From assembly GCA_018262975.1 (NCBI GenBank), contig JADFDG010000015.1, positions 47,918-111,917 of the forward strand: a stretch of 64,000 nt of DNA, read 5' to 3'. How positions within the stretch are numbered: the first letter of the stretch is position 1; every line of letters starts with the position of its first letter. The notes beneath the pieces are model-generated. The model was not told the origin of the DNA, ran no database searches, and saw nothing but the letters and a program-made list of their open reading frames with translations. Source of the stretch: Gammaproteobacteria bacterium. Lineage in GTDB: Bacteria; Pseudomonadota; Gammaproteobacteria; Pseudomonadales; JADFDG01. Shown one piece after another: positions 37,314-48,007 of this stretch. The position numbers and the translations under genes were made by a program.

Positions 37314-38483
37314 GTGAAAGTACTGATCGTCTCGCAAAGCCAGAAGAACATTGCCGTGTTGCGCGCCCTGATCGAGGGCGAGGGCCACATGGACGTGACC
37401 GTTGGCGGCGTGGAGGTGCTCGCGACAGCAGCCCAGGACGCCGGCCCGGGCTTCGACCTGGTGCTGGTCGACGGGCTGACCGAAGACGCCGCCGGCTGGA
37501 ATGCGATCGACCGTGTCACCGAGCGCCACCCGCAGACGCAGGTGATCGCCCTGGCTGCCGAGCAGACGCCGGAGCTCCTGCGCCAGGCGATGCGCGTGGG
37601 GGTGCGCGAGGTGCTCACGCCGCCGGTACACAAGTCGCAGTTCCATGACACGTTGCAGCGTATCGCCCAGAAGGCCTCGGCGGCAATGCAGCATTCGTCG
37701 CGCGGCCGGGTGATTGCCTTCCAGGCGTGCAAGGGCGGCAGTGGCGCCACCTTCCTCGCCGCGAACCTGGCATCGGTGCTCGCGCACGAACACGGCAAGC
37801 GCGTCGGGCTGATCGACCTGAACCTGCAGTTCGGCGATGCCGTGCTGTTCGTGTTCGACCACCTGCCGCGCGCCACCATCGCCGACGTGTCGCGGCAGAT
37901 CGAGCGCCTCGATGCGTCGTTCCTGGTGGCGAGCATGGTGCAGGTGGCGCCGAACTTCAGCGTACTGGCTGCTCCGGAGGATCCGGACCAGGCCGCCACG
38001 GTGCAGGCCGCGCACATCGACCAGATCATCAAGGTCGCCCGCGAGGCCTTCGACTTCGTGGTGCTGGATCTCGGCCGCAACATCGACAGCGCCACCATCC
38101 ACGCGCTGGATCACTCGGACCTGGTGTTCCCGGTACTGCAGGAGACCCTGCCGTTCCTGCGCGACACCAAGCGCATGCTCAAGGTCTACGCCTCGCTGGG
38201 TTACGGCGAGGAAAAACTGAAGCTGGTGGTGAACCGCTTCGAGAAGGGTGGCGACATCACCATCGACGATGTCGAGAAGGCACTGGGAGTGCATGTGGCA
38301 CGCATCATTCCCAACAGTTACAAGGCCGTGGCTGCCTCGGTGAACCAGGGCGTGCCGGTCGCCAGGCTGGCTGACCATGACGTGGTGAGCAAGGCGTTGC
38401 GCGAGATGGCCGAGGAGCTGGTCGGCGCGCCGGCGCCGGGCAAGCAGGAAGGCGGATGGTTCCGCCACGTGTTCAAGGGTTGA
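37314..38483 (+). CDS. tadZ: Tad pilus localisation ATPase TadZ/CpaE
   Basis: 389 residues from a GTG start at 37314. The N-terminal 130 residues form a receiver-like atypical domain (MKVLIVSQSQKN, LVLVDG) lacking the acidic pair of true receivers. The ParA/MinD-like ATPase part begins at KGGSGATFLAANLA (near 140), where the second P-loop lysine is replaced, as is common in TadZ. VGLIDLNLQFGD and VVLDLGRN follow. It places the Tad machine at the pole. Confidence 0.94.
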   Translation: MKVLIVSQSQKNIAVLRALIEGEGHMDVTVGGVEVLATAAQDAGPGFDLVLVDGLTEDAAGWNAIDRVTERHPQTQVIALAAEQTPELLRQAMRVGVREVLTPPVHKSQFHDTLQRIAQKASAAMQHSSRGRVIAFQACKGGSGATFLAANLASVLAHEHGKRVGLIDLNLQFGDAVLFVFDHLPRATIADVSRQIERLDASFLVASMVQVAPNFSVLAAPEDPDQAATVQAAHIDQIIKVAREAFDFVVLDLGRNIDSATIHALDHSDLVFPVLQETLPFLRDTKRMLKVYASLGYGEEKLKLVVNRFEKGGDITIDDVEKALGVHVARIIPNSYKAVAASVNQGVPVARLADHDVVSKALREMAEELVGAPAPGKQEGGWFRHVFKG

Positions 38484-38543
38484 TGGTAGCCACGGGGCTG
38501 CCGGCACGCACGTTGCGTGCACTGCACAAGAAGGGGAATGGCA

Positions 38544-39896
<1,353 letters not shown>

Positions 39897-39905
39897 GCCC
39901 GGGCC

Positions 39906-40883
39906 ATGGACGTCTACTACTACATCTTCGCGGTACTCGGCTTCCTGGCCGTGATACTGCTGCTCGAAGGCCTGTACCTTGCCTGGAACGCCTGGCGTGG
40001 CCCGCAGGCGCGCCAGATCGCCCAGCGGCTGCGCGCGATGAGCGCCGGGGGGCACTCGGCGCAGACCGAGGTCTCGCTGCTCAAGCGACGCATGCTCAGC
40101 GAAGTGCCGGCCATGGACCGCGTACTGCTGGCCATCCCGCGCGTGCACTCGCTGGATCGCTTCCTCGAGCAGTCCGGCAGTCACCTGAGCGTTGGAGGGT
40201 TCCTCGGACTGGTCGCGTTGTTCGCCATCAGTACAGGCTTCATTGCCCTGCTGCTGGGCGTGCCGACGGTACTGTCGGTGGTGCTGGCGATTGCGGCCGG
40301 CATCGCCCCCGTGTTGTTCATTTCCAACGAGCGGGAAAAGCGCATCGCCGCCATCCAGGAAAAGCTGCCTGACGCGCTGGACCTGATGTCCCGCGCGCTG
40401 CGTGCCGGCCATGCTTTCCTGGGCGCCCTGCAGATGGTGGCCGACGAGGCGCCGGAGCCCGTATCCACGGAATTCCGCATCACCTTCGATGAAATCAACT
40501 TCGGCGTATCCACCCAGGATGCGCTGATGAACCTGGCCAGCCGCGTACCGAGCACGGACCTGCGCTACTTCGTGATTGCCGTGCTGATCCAGCGCGACAC
40601 GGGTGGCAACCTCTCCGAATTGCTGGACAACATCAGCCGCATCATGCGTGAGCGCATGAAGTTCGCCGGGACCATCCGCGTGCTCTCCGCCGAAGGCAAG
40701 TTGTCTGCATGGATCCTCGGCGTGCTGCCGTTCGCGCTCGCCGCCATCATCAACGTGCTCAACCCGGACTTCATGGCCGTGCTGTGGAAAGAGCCGATGG
40801 GACAGCAGATGGTTGGCGGGGCGCTGGTCATGATGGTGATCGGCATCTTCTGGTTGTGGCGCATCACCAAGATCCGGGTCTGA
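39906..40883 (+). CDS. tadB: Tad pilus inner-membrane platform protein TadB
   Basis: 325 residues. T2SSF domain with ALDLMSRALRAGHAFLGALQ, EFRITFDEINFGVSTQDALMNLA and RDTGGNLSELLDNISRIMRER, flanked by membrane helices at the N-terminus (6-28), about 95-130 and the C-terminus (two helices after 250). It starts 9 bases after tadA and pairs with TadC as the platform on which TadA acts. Confidence 0.95.
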   Translation: MDVYYYIFAVLGFLAVILLLEGLYLAWNAWRGPQARQIAQRLRAMSAGGHSAQTEVSLLKRRMLSEVPAMDRVLLAIPRVHSLDRFLEQSGSHLSVGGFLGLVALFAISTGFIALLLGVPTVLSVVLAIAAGIAPVLFISNEREKRIAAIQEKLPDALDLMSRALRAGHAFLGALQMVADEAPEPVSTEFRITFDEINFGVSTQDALMNLASRVPSTDLRYFVIAVLIQRDTGGNLSELLDNISRIMRERMKFAGTIRVLSAEGKLSAWILGVLPFALAAIINVLNPDFMAVLWKEPMGQQMVGGALVMMVIGIFWLWRITKIRV

Positions 40884-40898
40884 GGAAGGAGCGCATCG

Positions 40899-41840
40899 AT
40901 GAACCCGTATGAGTTCGCCTTCCTCGCCGCCCTGTTCGTGGCAGTGTCCGTGGCCGCCTTCATGATCATGCGCGCCATTACCCGCGTGCCGGTCAACATC
41001 CGCCTGAAGCGTCTCGCCGACGAGCATGCTGCCCCGGAGCACCGCGACGAGCAGGCGTGGCGTACCCGCGTGGTCGAGCTGGCCGGCCCACTGGGCAAGC
41101 TGGCGGTACCGGCCGAGGGCTGGGAGCATTCCTCCCTGCGCGTGCGCTTCATGAACGCCGGCTTCCGCGGCCCCGCGGCCCCGGCTGTCTACTTCGCGGC
41201 CAAGACCATCCTCACGTTTGCCTTGCCGCTGGTCTTCCTCAGCTACCTTGGCGTGATCGACCCGACCATGACCCGTACCACCACCATGGTGCTGGTCCTG
41301 CTGTGCGCCGCCATCGGCTACTACATTCCCAGCGTCATCCTGTCGATGATCGTCCGCCATCGCCAGCGCGAGCTGTTCGAGAACTTCCCGGATGCCCTCG
41401 ACCTGATGACGGTATGCGTGGAAGCCGGCCTGTCGCTGGATGCGGTGATCGCCCGCACCGGCGACGAGATGCGCATCAACAGCGAGGCGCTGGCCGACGA
41501 GTTGCACCTGGTCATGCTCGAGCTCCGTGCCGGTGCATCGCGCGAGCAGGCGCTGCGCAACCTTGCCTTGCGCACCGGTGTCGAGGAGATCGATTCCTTG
41601 TGCGTGATGCTGATCCAGTCGGACCGCTTCGGTACCAGCATTGCCGACAGCCTCCGCGTGCATTCGGATTCGCTGCGTTCGAAGCGCCGGCTGCGGGCCG
41701 AGGAGGCCGCGGCGAAGATCCCGACCAAGATGCTGTTCCCGATGATTTTCTTCATCTTCCCGTCGTTGCTGCTGGTACTGCTCGGCCCGGCCTTCATCAC
41801 CATCCACAAGGTGCTGTTGCCGACCCTGTCAGGCCAATAA
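40899..41840 (+). CDS. tadC: Tad pilus inner-membrane platform protein TadC
   Basis: 313 residues, the TadB paralogue, with FPDALDLMTVCVEAGLSLDAV, LVMLELRAGASREQALRNLA and SDRFGTSIADSLRVHSDSLRS, and a C-terminal helix after KIPTKMLFPMIFFIFPSLLL. A GAGGAAGGAG ribosome site precedes the ATG. Usual partner of TadB. Confidence 0.95.
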   Translation: MNPYEFAFLAALFVAVSVAAFMIMRAITRVPVNIRLKRLADEHAAPEHRDEQAWRTRVVELAGPLGKLAVPAEGWEHSSLRVRFMNAGFRGPAAPAVYFAAKTILTFALPLVFLSYLGVIDPTMTRTTTMVLVLLCAAIGYYIPSVILSMIVRHRQRELFENFPDALDLMTVCVEAGLSLDAVIARTGDEMRINSEALADELHLVMLELRAGASREQALRNLALRTGVEEIDSLCVMLIQSDRFGTSIADSLRVHSDSLRSKRRLRAEEAAAKIPTKMLFPMIFFIFPSLLLVLLGPAFITIHKVLLPTLSGQ

Positions 41841-41889
41841 GCGCGACAGAAGTGCGTTCGATCCAACCACTGAAAACCAGGAGAGTGCT

Positions 41890-42159
41890 ATGCCGGATTC
41901 AATCATCAAGACCGAACGCCATGGCCTGTGGGCCGCGGCCGCTTTTGTCCTCGCGCTGCTTGCCGTCATCATCGGCCTGGTGGCCGTGAAGCGCGTCCAC
42001 CAGGTCACCGTGGGCACGCAGATCGAGGTGCTGGTGCTGTCGAAGAAGATCGACAAGCTCGAGGCCCAGCTGAAGGCCCAGGCCGCCGCTGCCCCGGCGG
42101 TGGAAGCCGCGCCGGCCGCCGAGGTTGCCCCGGCTGCTGACGCTGTTCCGGCGCAGTAA
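41890..42159 (+). CDS. Small membrane-anchored coiled-coil protein of the Tad locus (unknown)
   Basis: 89 residues in three parts: a short cytoplasmic end, one transmembrane helix (about 12-34, LWAAAAFVLALLAVIIGLVAV), a short putative coiled coil (VLSKKIDKLEAQLKAQ) and an Ala/Pro/Glu tail. AGGAGAG precedes the ATG. In many Tad operons the gene after tadC is tadD, a TPR lipoprotein, but this product has no TPR, lipobox or likeness to TadD. Function unknown. It is probably co-transcribed and might help assembly. Confidence 0.7.
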   Translation: MPDSIIKTERHGLWAAAAFVLALLAVIIGLVAVKRVHQVTVGTQIEVLVLSKKIDKLEAQLKAQAAAAPAVEAAPAAEVAPAADAVPAQ

Positions 42160-42186
42160 CCCGGACGGACCGTGGAGGATCCCGGC

Positions 42187-42669
42187 GTGGAGAAGTTGAT
42201 GCGGGTACGGCGAGTTCACCGCCAGCGTGGCAACACGGTGGTCGAGTTCGCGCTCGTGGCCGTCATCTTCTTCACGCTGGTCACCACGGTGATGGAGTTC
42301 GGCTACATGTTCTGGACCAACCTGACCATGCAGCATGCCGTGCGCGAAGGCGCACGCTATGCCATCGTCGGCCAGACCATCCCGAACCAGACGCGCTACT
42401 ACTCGGTATTGCAGCGCATGCGCGACACATCGGTGGGCCAGTGGGATCGAGTTGATCCGCAGGTCCGCGTGCACGTGGTCGACAGCGACGGCAACTACCA
42501 GCAGCTGGGCGGGCAGAGTTTCGGTGGGCCCGGCCAGATCGTCGTGGTCTCGCTGGACTGCACCCACCAGGTGATCATGCCGTTCATACGGCCCTTCTTC
42601 ACCGGCGGTGAGTACCACTTCACGGTACGCGCCACCATGCGCAACGAAATGTTCACGCCAACGCCATGA
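42187..42669 (+). CDS. tadE: TadE-type pseudopilin 1
   Basis: 160 residues from the GTG at 42187, chosen because GGAGG lies eight bases upstream (42174-42178). The TadE signature RQRGNTVVEFALVAVIFFTLV gives a prepilin cleavage site before a hydrophobic helix with conserved Glu. The rest is a small extracytoplasmic domain. It shares ATGA with the next gene. Confidence 0.9.
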   Translation: MEKLMRVRRVHRQRGNTVVEFALVAVIFFTLVTTVMEFGYMFWTNLTMQHAVREGARYAIVGQTIPNQTRYYSVLQRMRDTSVGQWDRVDPQVRVHVVDSDGNYQQLGGQSFGGPGQIVVVSLDCTHQVIMPFIRPFFTGGEYHFTVRATMRNEMFTPTP

Positions 42670-43211
42670 ACAGCGCCATTGACTCCCGACCACACCATCG
42701 CCAGCGCGGTGTCGCCCTGGTGGAGTTCGCGCTGGTCGCACCGGTGCTGATCCTGTTGATGCTCGGCATCTTCGACTATGCGCGGGCCATCCAGGCCAAC
42801 AACATCCTGGTCAACATGAGCCGGGAGGCGGGCAACCTCGCCGCGCGCACCACGGCCAATCCGCAGTACATCATGAACGCGGTGGCCGACACCGCCGACC
42901 CGCTTGACATGGCGGACCGTGGTTCGCTGGTCATCACCCGCGTTTCGGGTCGTGCCGACGGGCGCGCCGACGTGGTCGAGCAATACCGCTGGAACGGCGG
43001 CGCGGTGCGCCAGAGCCGAATCTGGAGCGGGTGTGGCAGCTGGTCATCTGGCACCTGTACCGTGCCCTATCCCCGGCCCGTGATCAATGCGCCGGTGCGC
43101 CTGAGCGTCGGCGAGATGGTCTACGTGGTGGAGGCTTTCTATGTGTACGAGGCGCTGTTCGGGTTCGCCATGCCGGTGGACCCGAACATGTACTCGATGA
43201 CGATTCTCTGA
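42666..43211 (+). CDS. tadF: TadE/TadF-type pseudopilin 2
   Basis: 181 residues with the RQRGVALVEFALVAPVLILLM signature near residue 12. The ATG overlaps the previous stop by four bases. The C-terminal domain has a Cys pair (SGCGSWSSGTC). It is the second pseudopilin, in the place of TadF. The exact E/F naming is uncertain because both carry TadE-like motifs. Confidence 0.88.
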   Translation: MNSAIDSRPHHRQRGVALVEFALVAPVLILLMLGIFDYARAIQANNILVNMSREAGNLAARTTANPQYIMNAVADTADPLDMADRGSLVITRVSGRADGRADVVEQYRWNGGAVRQSRIWSGCGSWSSGTCTVPYPRPVINAPVRLSVGEMVYVVEAFYVYEALFGFAMPVDPNMYSMTIL

Positions 43212-43221
43212 GGTGACCCGC

Positions 43222-44613
43222 ATGGCCAGCCAGTTCCTGCCGCATCGTGTGTCCGGTCCGCGTCGCCAGCGTGGCGCGGTCGCGGTCCTGACTGCGCTGA
43301 CGATGATCATCCTGCTCGGTTTCGCGGGCCTGGCCATTGATGCGGGTATTGCCTACGGCGTCAAGGCGAAGCTGAACGCGGCCGTCGATGCGGCGAGCAT
43401 CGCGGCGGCGCGCGCCGTGGCGGTGGGCAACGACGACAACGCCCGTCGTACCAACGCCATTGCCGCCGGCACCAACTTCTTCTACGCCAACATGCCGGAT
43501 AGCTATCTGCGCGCGACCCTCACGCCGCCGGTGGTGGAAGCGCAGCACCTGCAGGACGGCAAGTGGGTCACGCGGGTGACCGCCACGGCGACGGTCCCGA
43601 CCTTCCTGATGCGCATCCTCAGCCGCGAGGAGTACACGGTGACGGCCACCGGCGAAGCCGTGCGTCGCGACCTCGACATGATCCTGGTGCTGGATACGTC
43701 CGGCTCGCTGAGCGGAGTCTTTGGCCAGGTGAAGTCCGCCGCCATCAGTTTCATCAATCACTTCGCGGGTGGCCCGGGTGGTGATCGGATCGGCCTGGTG
43801 GTTTTCGCCGACGGCGCGCAACTGCGTATCCCCATAAACAAGACCTCGGTGCGTGGCTTCGACAAGGCCGCAATGACCAGTGCCATCAACGGCCTGTCAT
43901 CGTCCGGCTGGACGGCCAGCGGCGAGGCAATGCGCGTCGGCCTGAACGAGCTCAACGCGGTGCCGGCGGCCGTGCGTTCCTCGCTGCGCGTCGTGGTGTT
44001 CTTCTCCGACGGTGCGCCCAATACCGTCGGCGCGGTTTTCCCGCGTTACAGCGGCAGCACGCAGGTCGGTACGGTGACAGGCACCATCTCGTCCGGTACG
44101 GGTTCCGGCAACCCTGCCCTGTGTACCTACTATGACGCCTGCACGGTTTATTACTACAACCGCCGCAGCGACGACCTCGGAAACTACAACAACATCACCC
44201 GCCTGCCGGTGAACGCCGGTACCACGTTCGACAACCAGCCGCTCAGCAGCTACAACAACCGGCGCACCTTCTCGCCGGCGTTGGGCGCGGCCAATTCGAA
44301 CAATCGCTGCAACATGAACCGCGCGGCGCGCAACATGGTGGAGAACGTCGCGAACCAGGCGCGAGCAGATGGGGTTTGGGTATACACCCTGGGACTGGGT
44401 GCGCAGTTGAACGGCTATGAGAACGTGACGAGTTGCGGCTACACGCCGTCGGACTACGGCTCGAACATCCTGCGCCGCGTGGCCAACGCACCGGGCGTCG
44501 ACACCTACAATCCCGCCCAGCCCACCGGCCTGTACGTCTACGCGGCGAATGCGTCCGACCTGGACGCGGCCTTCGCCACCATCGCCAGCGAGATCATTCG
44601 CCTTTCGCGATAA
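43222..44613 (+). CDS. tadG: TadG-like protein with von Willebrand factor A domain
   Basis: 463 residues from the ATG at 43222 (GAGGTGA upstream; a GTG at 43213 is possible). The N-terminal TadE/TadG-like helix RQRGAVAVLTALTMIILLGFAGLAIDAG anchors it. A VWA domain starts near residue 150 with a full MIDAS motif, LVLDTSGSLS, and later NG-type and FSDGAPN loops. The Tyr/Asn-rich insert (YYNRRSDDLGNYNN) is low in complexity. It may act as a pilus-associated adhesin. Last gene of the Tad operon, overlapping the convergent DUF5329-like gene by 20 bases. Confidence 0.9.
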   Translation: MASQFLPHRVSGPRRQRGAVAVLTALTMIILLGFAGLAIDAGIAYGVKAKLNAAVDAASIAAARAVAVGNDDNARRTNAIAAGTNFFYANMPDSYLRATLTPPVVEAQHLQDGKWVTRVTATATVPTFLMRILSREEYTVTATGEAVRRDLDMILVLDTSGSLSGVFGQVKSAAISFINHFAGGPGGDRIGLVVFADGAQLRIPINKTSVRGFDKAAMTSAINGLSSSGWTASGEAMRVGLNELNAVPAAVRSSLRVVVFFSDGAPNTVGAVFPRYSGSTQVGTVTGTISSGTGSGNPALCTYYDACTVYYYNRRSDDLGNYNNITRLPVNAGTTFDNQPLSSYNNRRTFSPALGAANSNNRCNMNRAARNMVENVANQARADGVWVYTLGLGAQLNGYENVTSCGYTPSDYGSNILRRVANAPGVDTYNPAQPTGLYVYAANASDLDAAFATIASEIIRLSR

Positions 44614-44983
44614 GCGGGCGGCGCCAGCTGGCGAGTTCGGTCGTCAGCCACTGCGCTGACGACTGGGCGGCCTTCCCCGGGCACTGCACCCGGTATTCCC
44701 GCCCGGTAAAGAAACTGCGCGACGCCACGTGCTCGATGAACTGCTCGGGCGTGGACAGCCGCGAGCGCGCCTTGCCGTATTTCATTGCCAGGTGATCGGC
44801 GGCGCTCTTCGCGTCGTGGGCATCGCCGTTGCGGATGAACGTGCAGCCGCTGGTCGCCACGAAGTCCACCAGGTGGCGGATCTCGCGATCGGCCTGCGCC
44901 GATGGTGCGGCTACCGCCGTCGCGCCCAGCAGCGCCAGGGCGACACCGGCCATCACTGCCTTCACTTGCGTGCGCGCATTCAT
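44594..44983 (-). CDS. Secreted DUF5329-like protein
   Basis: 129 residues from the ATG at 44983, preceded by AGGAGGCAAC. Signal peptide (AVMAGVALALLGATAVAA), then a small domain with two Cys (TSGCTFIRNG and YRVQCPG) and the pattern EIRHLVDFVATSGCTFIRNG typical of DUF5329. Function unknown. Its start overlaps the stop of the upstream nuclease-fold gene (ATGA), so the two are coupled. Confidence 0.78.
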   Translation of the reverse strand: MNARTQVKAVMAGVALALLGATAVAAPSAQADREIRHLVDFVATSGCTFIRNGDAHDAKSAADHLAMKYGKARSRLSTPEQFIEHVASRSFFTGREYRVQCPGKAAQSSAQWLTTELASWRRPLIAKGE

Positions 44984-45903
44984 GGTGTTGCCTCCTGCGC
45001 CGCATCCGGCGCTTGCCACATCGCGGTCTGCAGCGGCTCATCGCCGCTGGCGGCGTATCCCGGCACGCGGAAGGTCACCGCGAGCGGGTTGTGATCGGAC
45101 GAGCCCACCGCCGGTACGCTGGAACTGGTGACTTCGAGATCGCGGTAATAGACGTGGTCGAGCGGGAAACGGCCGAACTGGCGGCGCGGTCCGTCGAAGG
45201 CGACTTCGACCAGCCCGAGTGCGTCGGCGATCTCGCGCACGATGGCCTTGCGCTCCTCGCGCCAGGTGTTCAGGTCACCGGACAGGATCACCGGGCCGTC
45301 GTGTTCGTCGAGTTCATCGGCGATCGCGATCAGTTGCGCCTGGAAGGCGCGGGTGTCCACGGTGAAGTTGATGGCATGCACGTTGGCCACCAGCAGCGTG
45401 CGGTCGCTGCCGGCAATGCGGTACTCGGTGATGAGCGCGCTCTTGTCGGTGCGCAGCATCGGTTCGCGGTGCTCCAGCGCGGTCAGGCGCAGCGGCGCCA
45501 CGTCCGAACCGGTGAGCACGCCGGTGGGCACGTTGCGCCACTGCCAGGCCTGCACCATGTCCCAGCGAGGCAAGCCCGCCAGGCCATCGTGGAACTCGTC
45601 GTGCAGCTGTGCCTCCTGCAACAGCACCAGGTCGCGGTCAGCGGCCAGCGTGCGGAAATCGCCGATCCATTCGTCGTCACCCCCCTTCTGCACGTTCCAT
45701 ACCAGCACGCGGATTTCCTCGCCGCGCAGGGCGTCGGCGGCGGCGCGGGCGGCATGGGCGTTGGACTGCACGGGCGGCGCCAGCGTGGCAGGTGCAGGCG
45801 CCTGCGTTTGTGTCGCGCAGCCGCACGCCAGCAGCGCGGTGGCCGCCAGCGGCAGGAACCGGACAGGTCGCCCGGCGGGCAACAGCGAGGAGATGCGCAT
45901 CAT
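44980..45903 (-). CDS. Secreted endonuclease/exonuclease/phosphatase-family protein
   Basis: 307 residues, N-terminal signal with a lipobox-like LLACGC, then a DNase-I-like fold: IRVLVWNVQKGG, LVLLQEAQLHDE, LLVANVHAINFTV, VILSGDLNTWREE and SSDHNPLAVTFRV. Unlike the related gene at 32453 this one is exported, probably as a lipoprotein. It could be a nuclease or phosphodiesterase in the periplasm. It is coupled to the DUF5329-like gene and lies next to the Tad operon. Confidence 0.83.
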   Translation of the reverse strand: MMRISSLLPAGRPVRFLPLAATALLACGCATQTQAPAPATLAPPVQSNAHAARAAADALRGEEIRVLVWNVQKGGDDEWIGDFRTLAADRDLVLLQEAQLHDEFHDGLAGLPRWDMVQAWQWRNVPTGVLTGSDVAPLRLTALEHREPMLRTDKSALITEYRIAGSDRTLLVANVHAINFTVDTRAFQAQLIAIADELDEHDGPVILSGDLNTWREERKAIVREIADALGLVEVAFDGPRRQFGRFPLDHVYYRDLEVTSSSVPAVGSSDHNPLAVTFRVPGYAASGDEPLQTAMWQAPDAAQEATP

Positions 45904-46016
45904 CTTTTCATTTTATGGCCTGGGCCCGTTACCGTCAGTGGTCATCCGGTAACGGGAGTTCAAGGCCACCCGCACGATGCAGCGGGGTTGGCCGGCGGGC
46001 GGTCGCCGGCCGGTGA

Positions 46017-47294
46017 TCAGCGGTCGAAACGCTCCAGTACCCAGGGCACCACCTGCGCCATCAGGCGATCCACGTCCGGCGCGGTCGGGCTGCCGAACGG
46101 CGGCTCGAAGTAGTGCTCGCCGTCGAACTGCCAGAAGGTGCGGTCCTTCGCCGTGACGGCGTTCCACATGGCCTCGGCGTCGCCCTTCGGGTAGATCTCG
46201 CGGTCGCGGCTGGCGTTGACCATCAGCACCGGGATGTCGGTGAGCGCCGGCAGGTTCTTCAGCATGTTCGCGTTCGAGGAAATGCCACTCCAGGTGGACA
46301 GCCACGCCTCCGGCGTGAGCACGCGCGCGAAACCCATGAACTGCATGTTCATCAGGTCCGGGCGCTCCGACAGCAGCGAACCCTGGCTGCGGCCGGACGG
46401 ATCCAGCGACGGGTCGGTGTAATTGAGGTTGGCCATGGTGCGGTAGATCACCATCACCCGCTGCAGCGCGGCGCGACGGCCCACGCGGTGGCGGGCCATG
46501 AAATCGTCGCTGCCCTTCATGGCTTCGTACTGCTGCTCGTGGCTGCGCGCGTCGTGGATGTATTCACGGGCGAGGTCGTCGAGCCGCTGCACGCGCGCCA
46601 GCTGGGCGGCGCGGTAGCGTTGCACGAACTCCGGTGCATAGGCCGACGGCTGCGGCGGCGGCGCGAAGCCGTTGGCCAGGTCGTACATGTCCAGCGACGG
46701 GTCGATGGACATCGGATCGCCCTCGTCGGTGACGGACGGATCGATACATTCGGTGAGAATCAGCCCCTGCCCCTTGTGCGCGCTGACCGCCACCAGCGCG
46801 TCGGCGGGGAACATTTCCACGTCGTTGAGCTTGGTGGGAGCGCCGCAGGGCGAGCGGGCGATGCGCTGGCCCTTCGGCAACTGCGCCTGCGCCTGGAACA
46901 TCGCCGACAGCGAGCCGCCGCCGGAGTTGCCGAACAACACAACCTTCTCGCAGCCCTGGTCACGCAGGAACTTTACGCCGGCATTCACGTCGAGGATGAG
47001 CTGCTCGTGGATGGCGGTGGCATCGTTGTTGAAGTTGCGGCCGTTGAGGCCCAGCACTGCGCAGCCGGCGGCCACGAACGGCGGCACGCAGTAATGGCGC
47101 TGGAAATCCACGCGCGGATGCGTCACCAGCACGCCGACGCGCGCCTTGCCGCCCTTCGGCGTGTAATAGAGGCCGTTGGAATCGCGCAGGTCGGCGGACT
47201 TGATCTGCACCGGGCGAACGTCGCTGCCTTCCGGCAGTGCGCCGCGGTAGGTCCACGGCATGCCCAGCCAGTACGTCTTCGAGATCAGCAGCAT
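46017..47294 (-). CDS. Alpha/beta hydrolase
   Basis: 425 residues from the ATG at 47294. A serine elbow GNSGGGSL near residue 125 and the late His in FDGEHYFEPP, with an Asp in NASRDREIYP, form a likely catalytic triad. An inserted cap region of about 170 residues (with EQQYEAMKGSDDFM) makes it longer than the basic fold. No signal peptide. It starts 4 bases after the VOC gene stop, so the two are co-transcribed. The pairing hints at degradation of an aromatic or ester compound, but the substrate is unknown. Confidence 0.8.
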   Translation of the reverse strand: MLLISKTYWLGMPWTYRGALPEGSDVRPVQIKSADLRDSNGLYYTPKGGKARVGVLVTHPRVDFQRHYCVPPFVAAGCAVLGLNGRNFNNDATAIHEQLILDVNAGVKFLRDQGCEKVVLFGNSGGGSLSAMFQAQAQLPKGQRIARSPCGAPTKLNDVEMFPADALVAVSAHKGQGLILTECIDPSVTDEGDPMSIDPSLDMYDLANGFAPPPQPSAYAPEFVQRYRAAQLARVQRLDDLAREYIHDARSHEQQYEAMKGSDDFMARHRVGRRAALQRVMVIYRTMANLNYTDPSLDPSGRSQGSLLSERPDLMNMQFMGFARVLTPEAWLSTWSGISSNANMLKNLPALTDIPVLMVNASRDREIYPKGDAEAMWNAVTAKDRTFWQFDGEHYFEPPFGSPTAPDVDRLMAQVVPWVLERFDR

Positions 47295-47298
47295 CGCA

Positions 47299-47844
47299 TC
47301 AGACCTGGGTGCTGACCTTGGTCTTGCGCGTGGCCTCGGCAATTTCCTCGCCCGGCTGGAACAGCAGCGCGTAGGCCTCGGCCGGGTCCTGGCGGAAACC
47401 GGCGGGGTTGCTGTTGTAAGTGAACTCCAGCATCAGGCCGTTCGGGTCGATCAGGTACACGCTCTTGCACCAGTCGTGGTCCACTTCGGCCAGCAGCGGC
47501 ACGGCATTCTGCTTGCAGCGCGTCTTGATCTGTTCGTATACCTCTTCGCTGGGCGCCTTGAAGGCCACGTGGTTGATCCACATGGGCACGCCCACCGCGA
47601 GGTTGATGTCGGTGCGGAAGTCCGGCTTCTCGCCGACGTTGTTCATCTCGAAGAAGGCGATGTACTGGCCGCCGCCCATGTCGAAGAAGAAGTGCTTGAA
47701 GTAGCCCTTGCCCTTGCGGTGGTTCTCGGTGCGCGCGAGCGTCATGCCCAGGCGCTCGTGGTAGAACTCGTAGGTGGCCTTGGTGCACTTGGTGCCGAAG
47801 GCGATGTGGTGGATACCGGTGGACTGCGGGGCCAGGGCGCTCAT
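47299..47844 (-). CDS. VOC-superfamily protein (glyoxalase/extradiol dioxygenase type)
   Basis: 181 residues, two beta-alpha-beta-beta-beta modules. Candidate metal ligands are His in IHHIAFGTKC, His in WINHVAFKA and Glu in GLMLEFTYNS, in the positions used by extradiol dioxygenases and glyoxalases. Immediately upstream of an alpha/beta hydrolase gene, an order seen in meta-cleavage pathways. Role suggested, not shown. It is divergent from recQ, and the gap holds a repeat pair. Confidence 0.82.
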   Translation of the reverse strand: MSALAPQSTGIHHIAFGTKCTKATYEFYHERLGMTLARTENHRKGKGYFKHFFFDMGGGQYIAFFEMNNVGEKPDFRTDINLAVGVPMWINHVAFKAPSEEVYEQIKTRCKQNAVPLLAEVDHDWCKSVYLIDPNGLMLEFTYNSNPAGFRQDPAEAYALLFQPGEEIAEATRKTKVSTQV

Positions 47845-48007
47845 GGGATTCCTCGGGGGCGGGCAGGCGGGTTACGAGGCGGGTTGCGTCGTATACGGGC
47901 TGACCGGTTTTATAGCCCCCGCAGGCACTGGCGTTCAAGAACCGTACGGTTCCGGCTGACCGGAGGGCGCAACCGCGTACCATGCGCGCGGTTCGCCTCG
48001 CGCTCTT

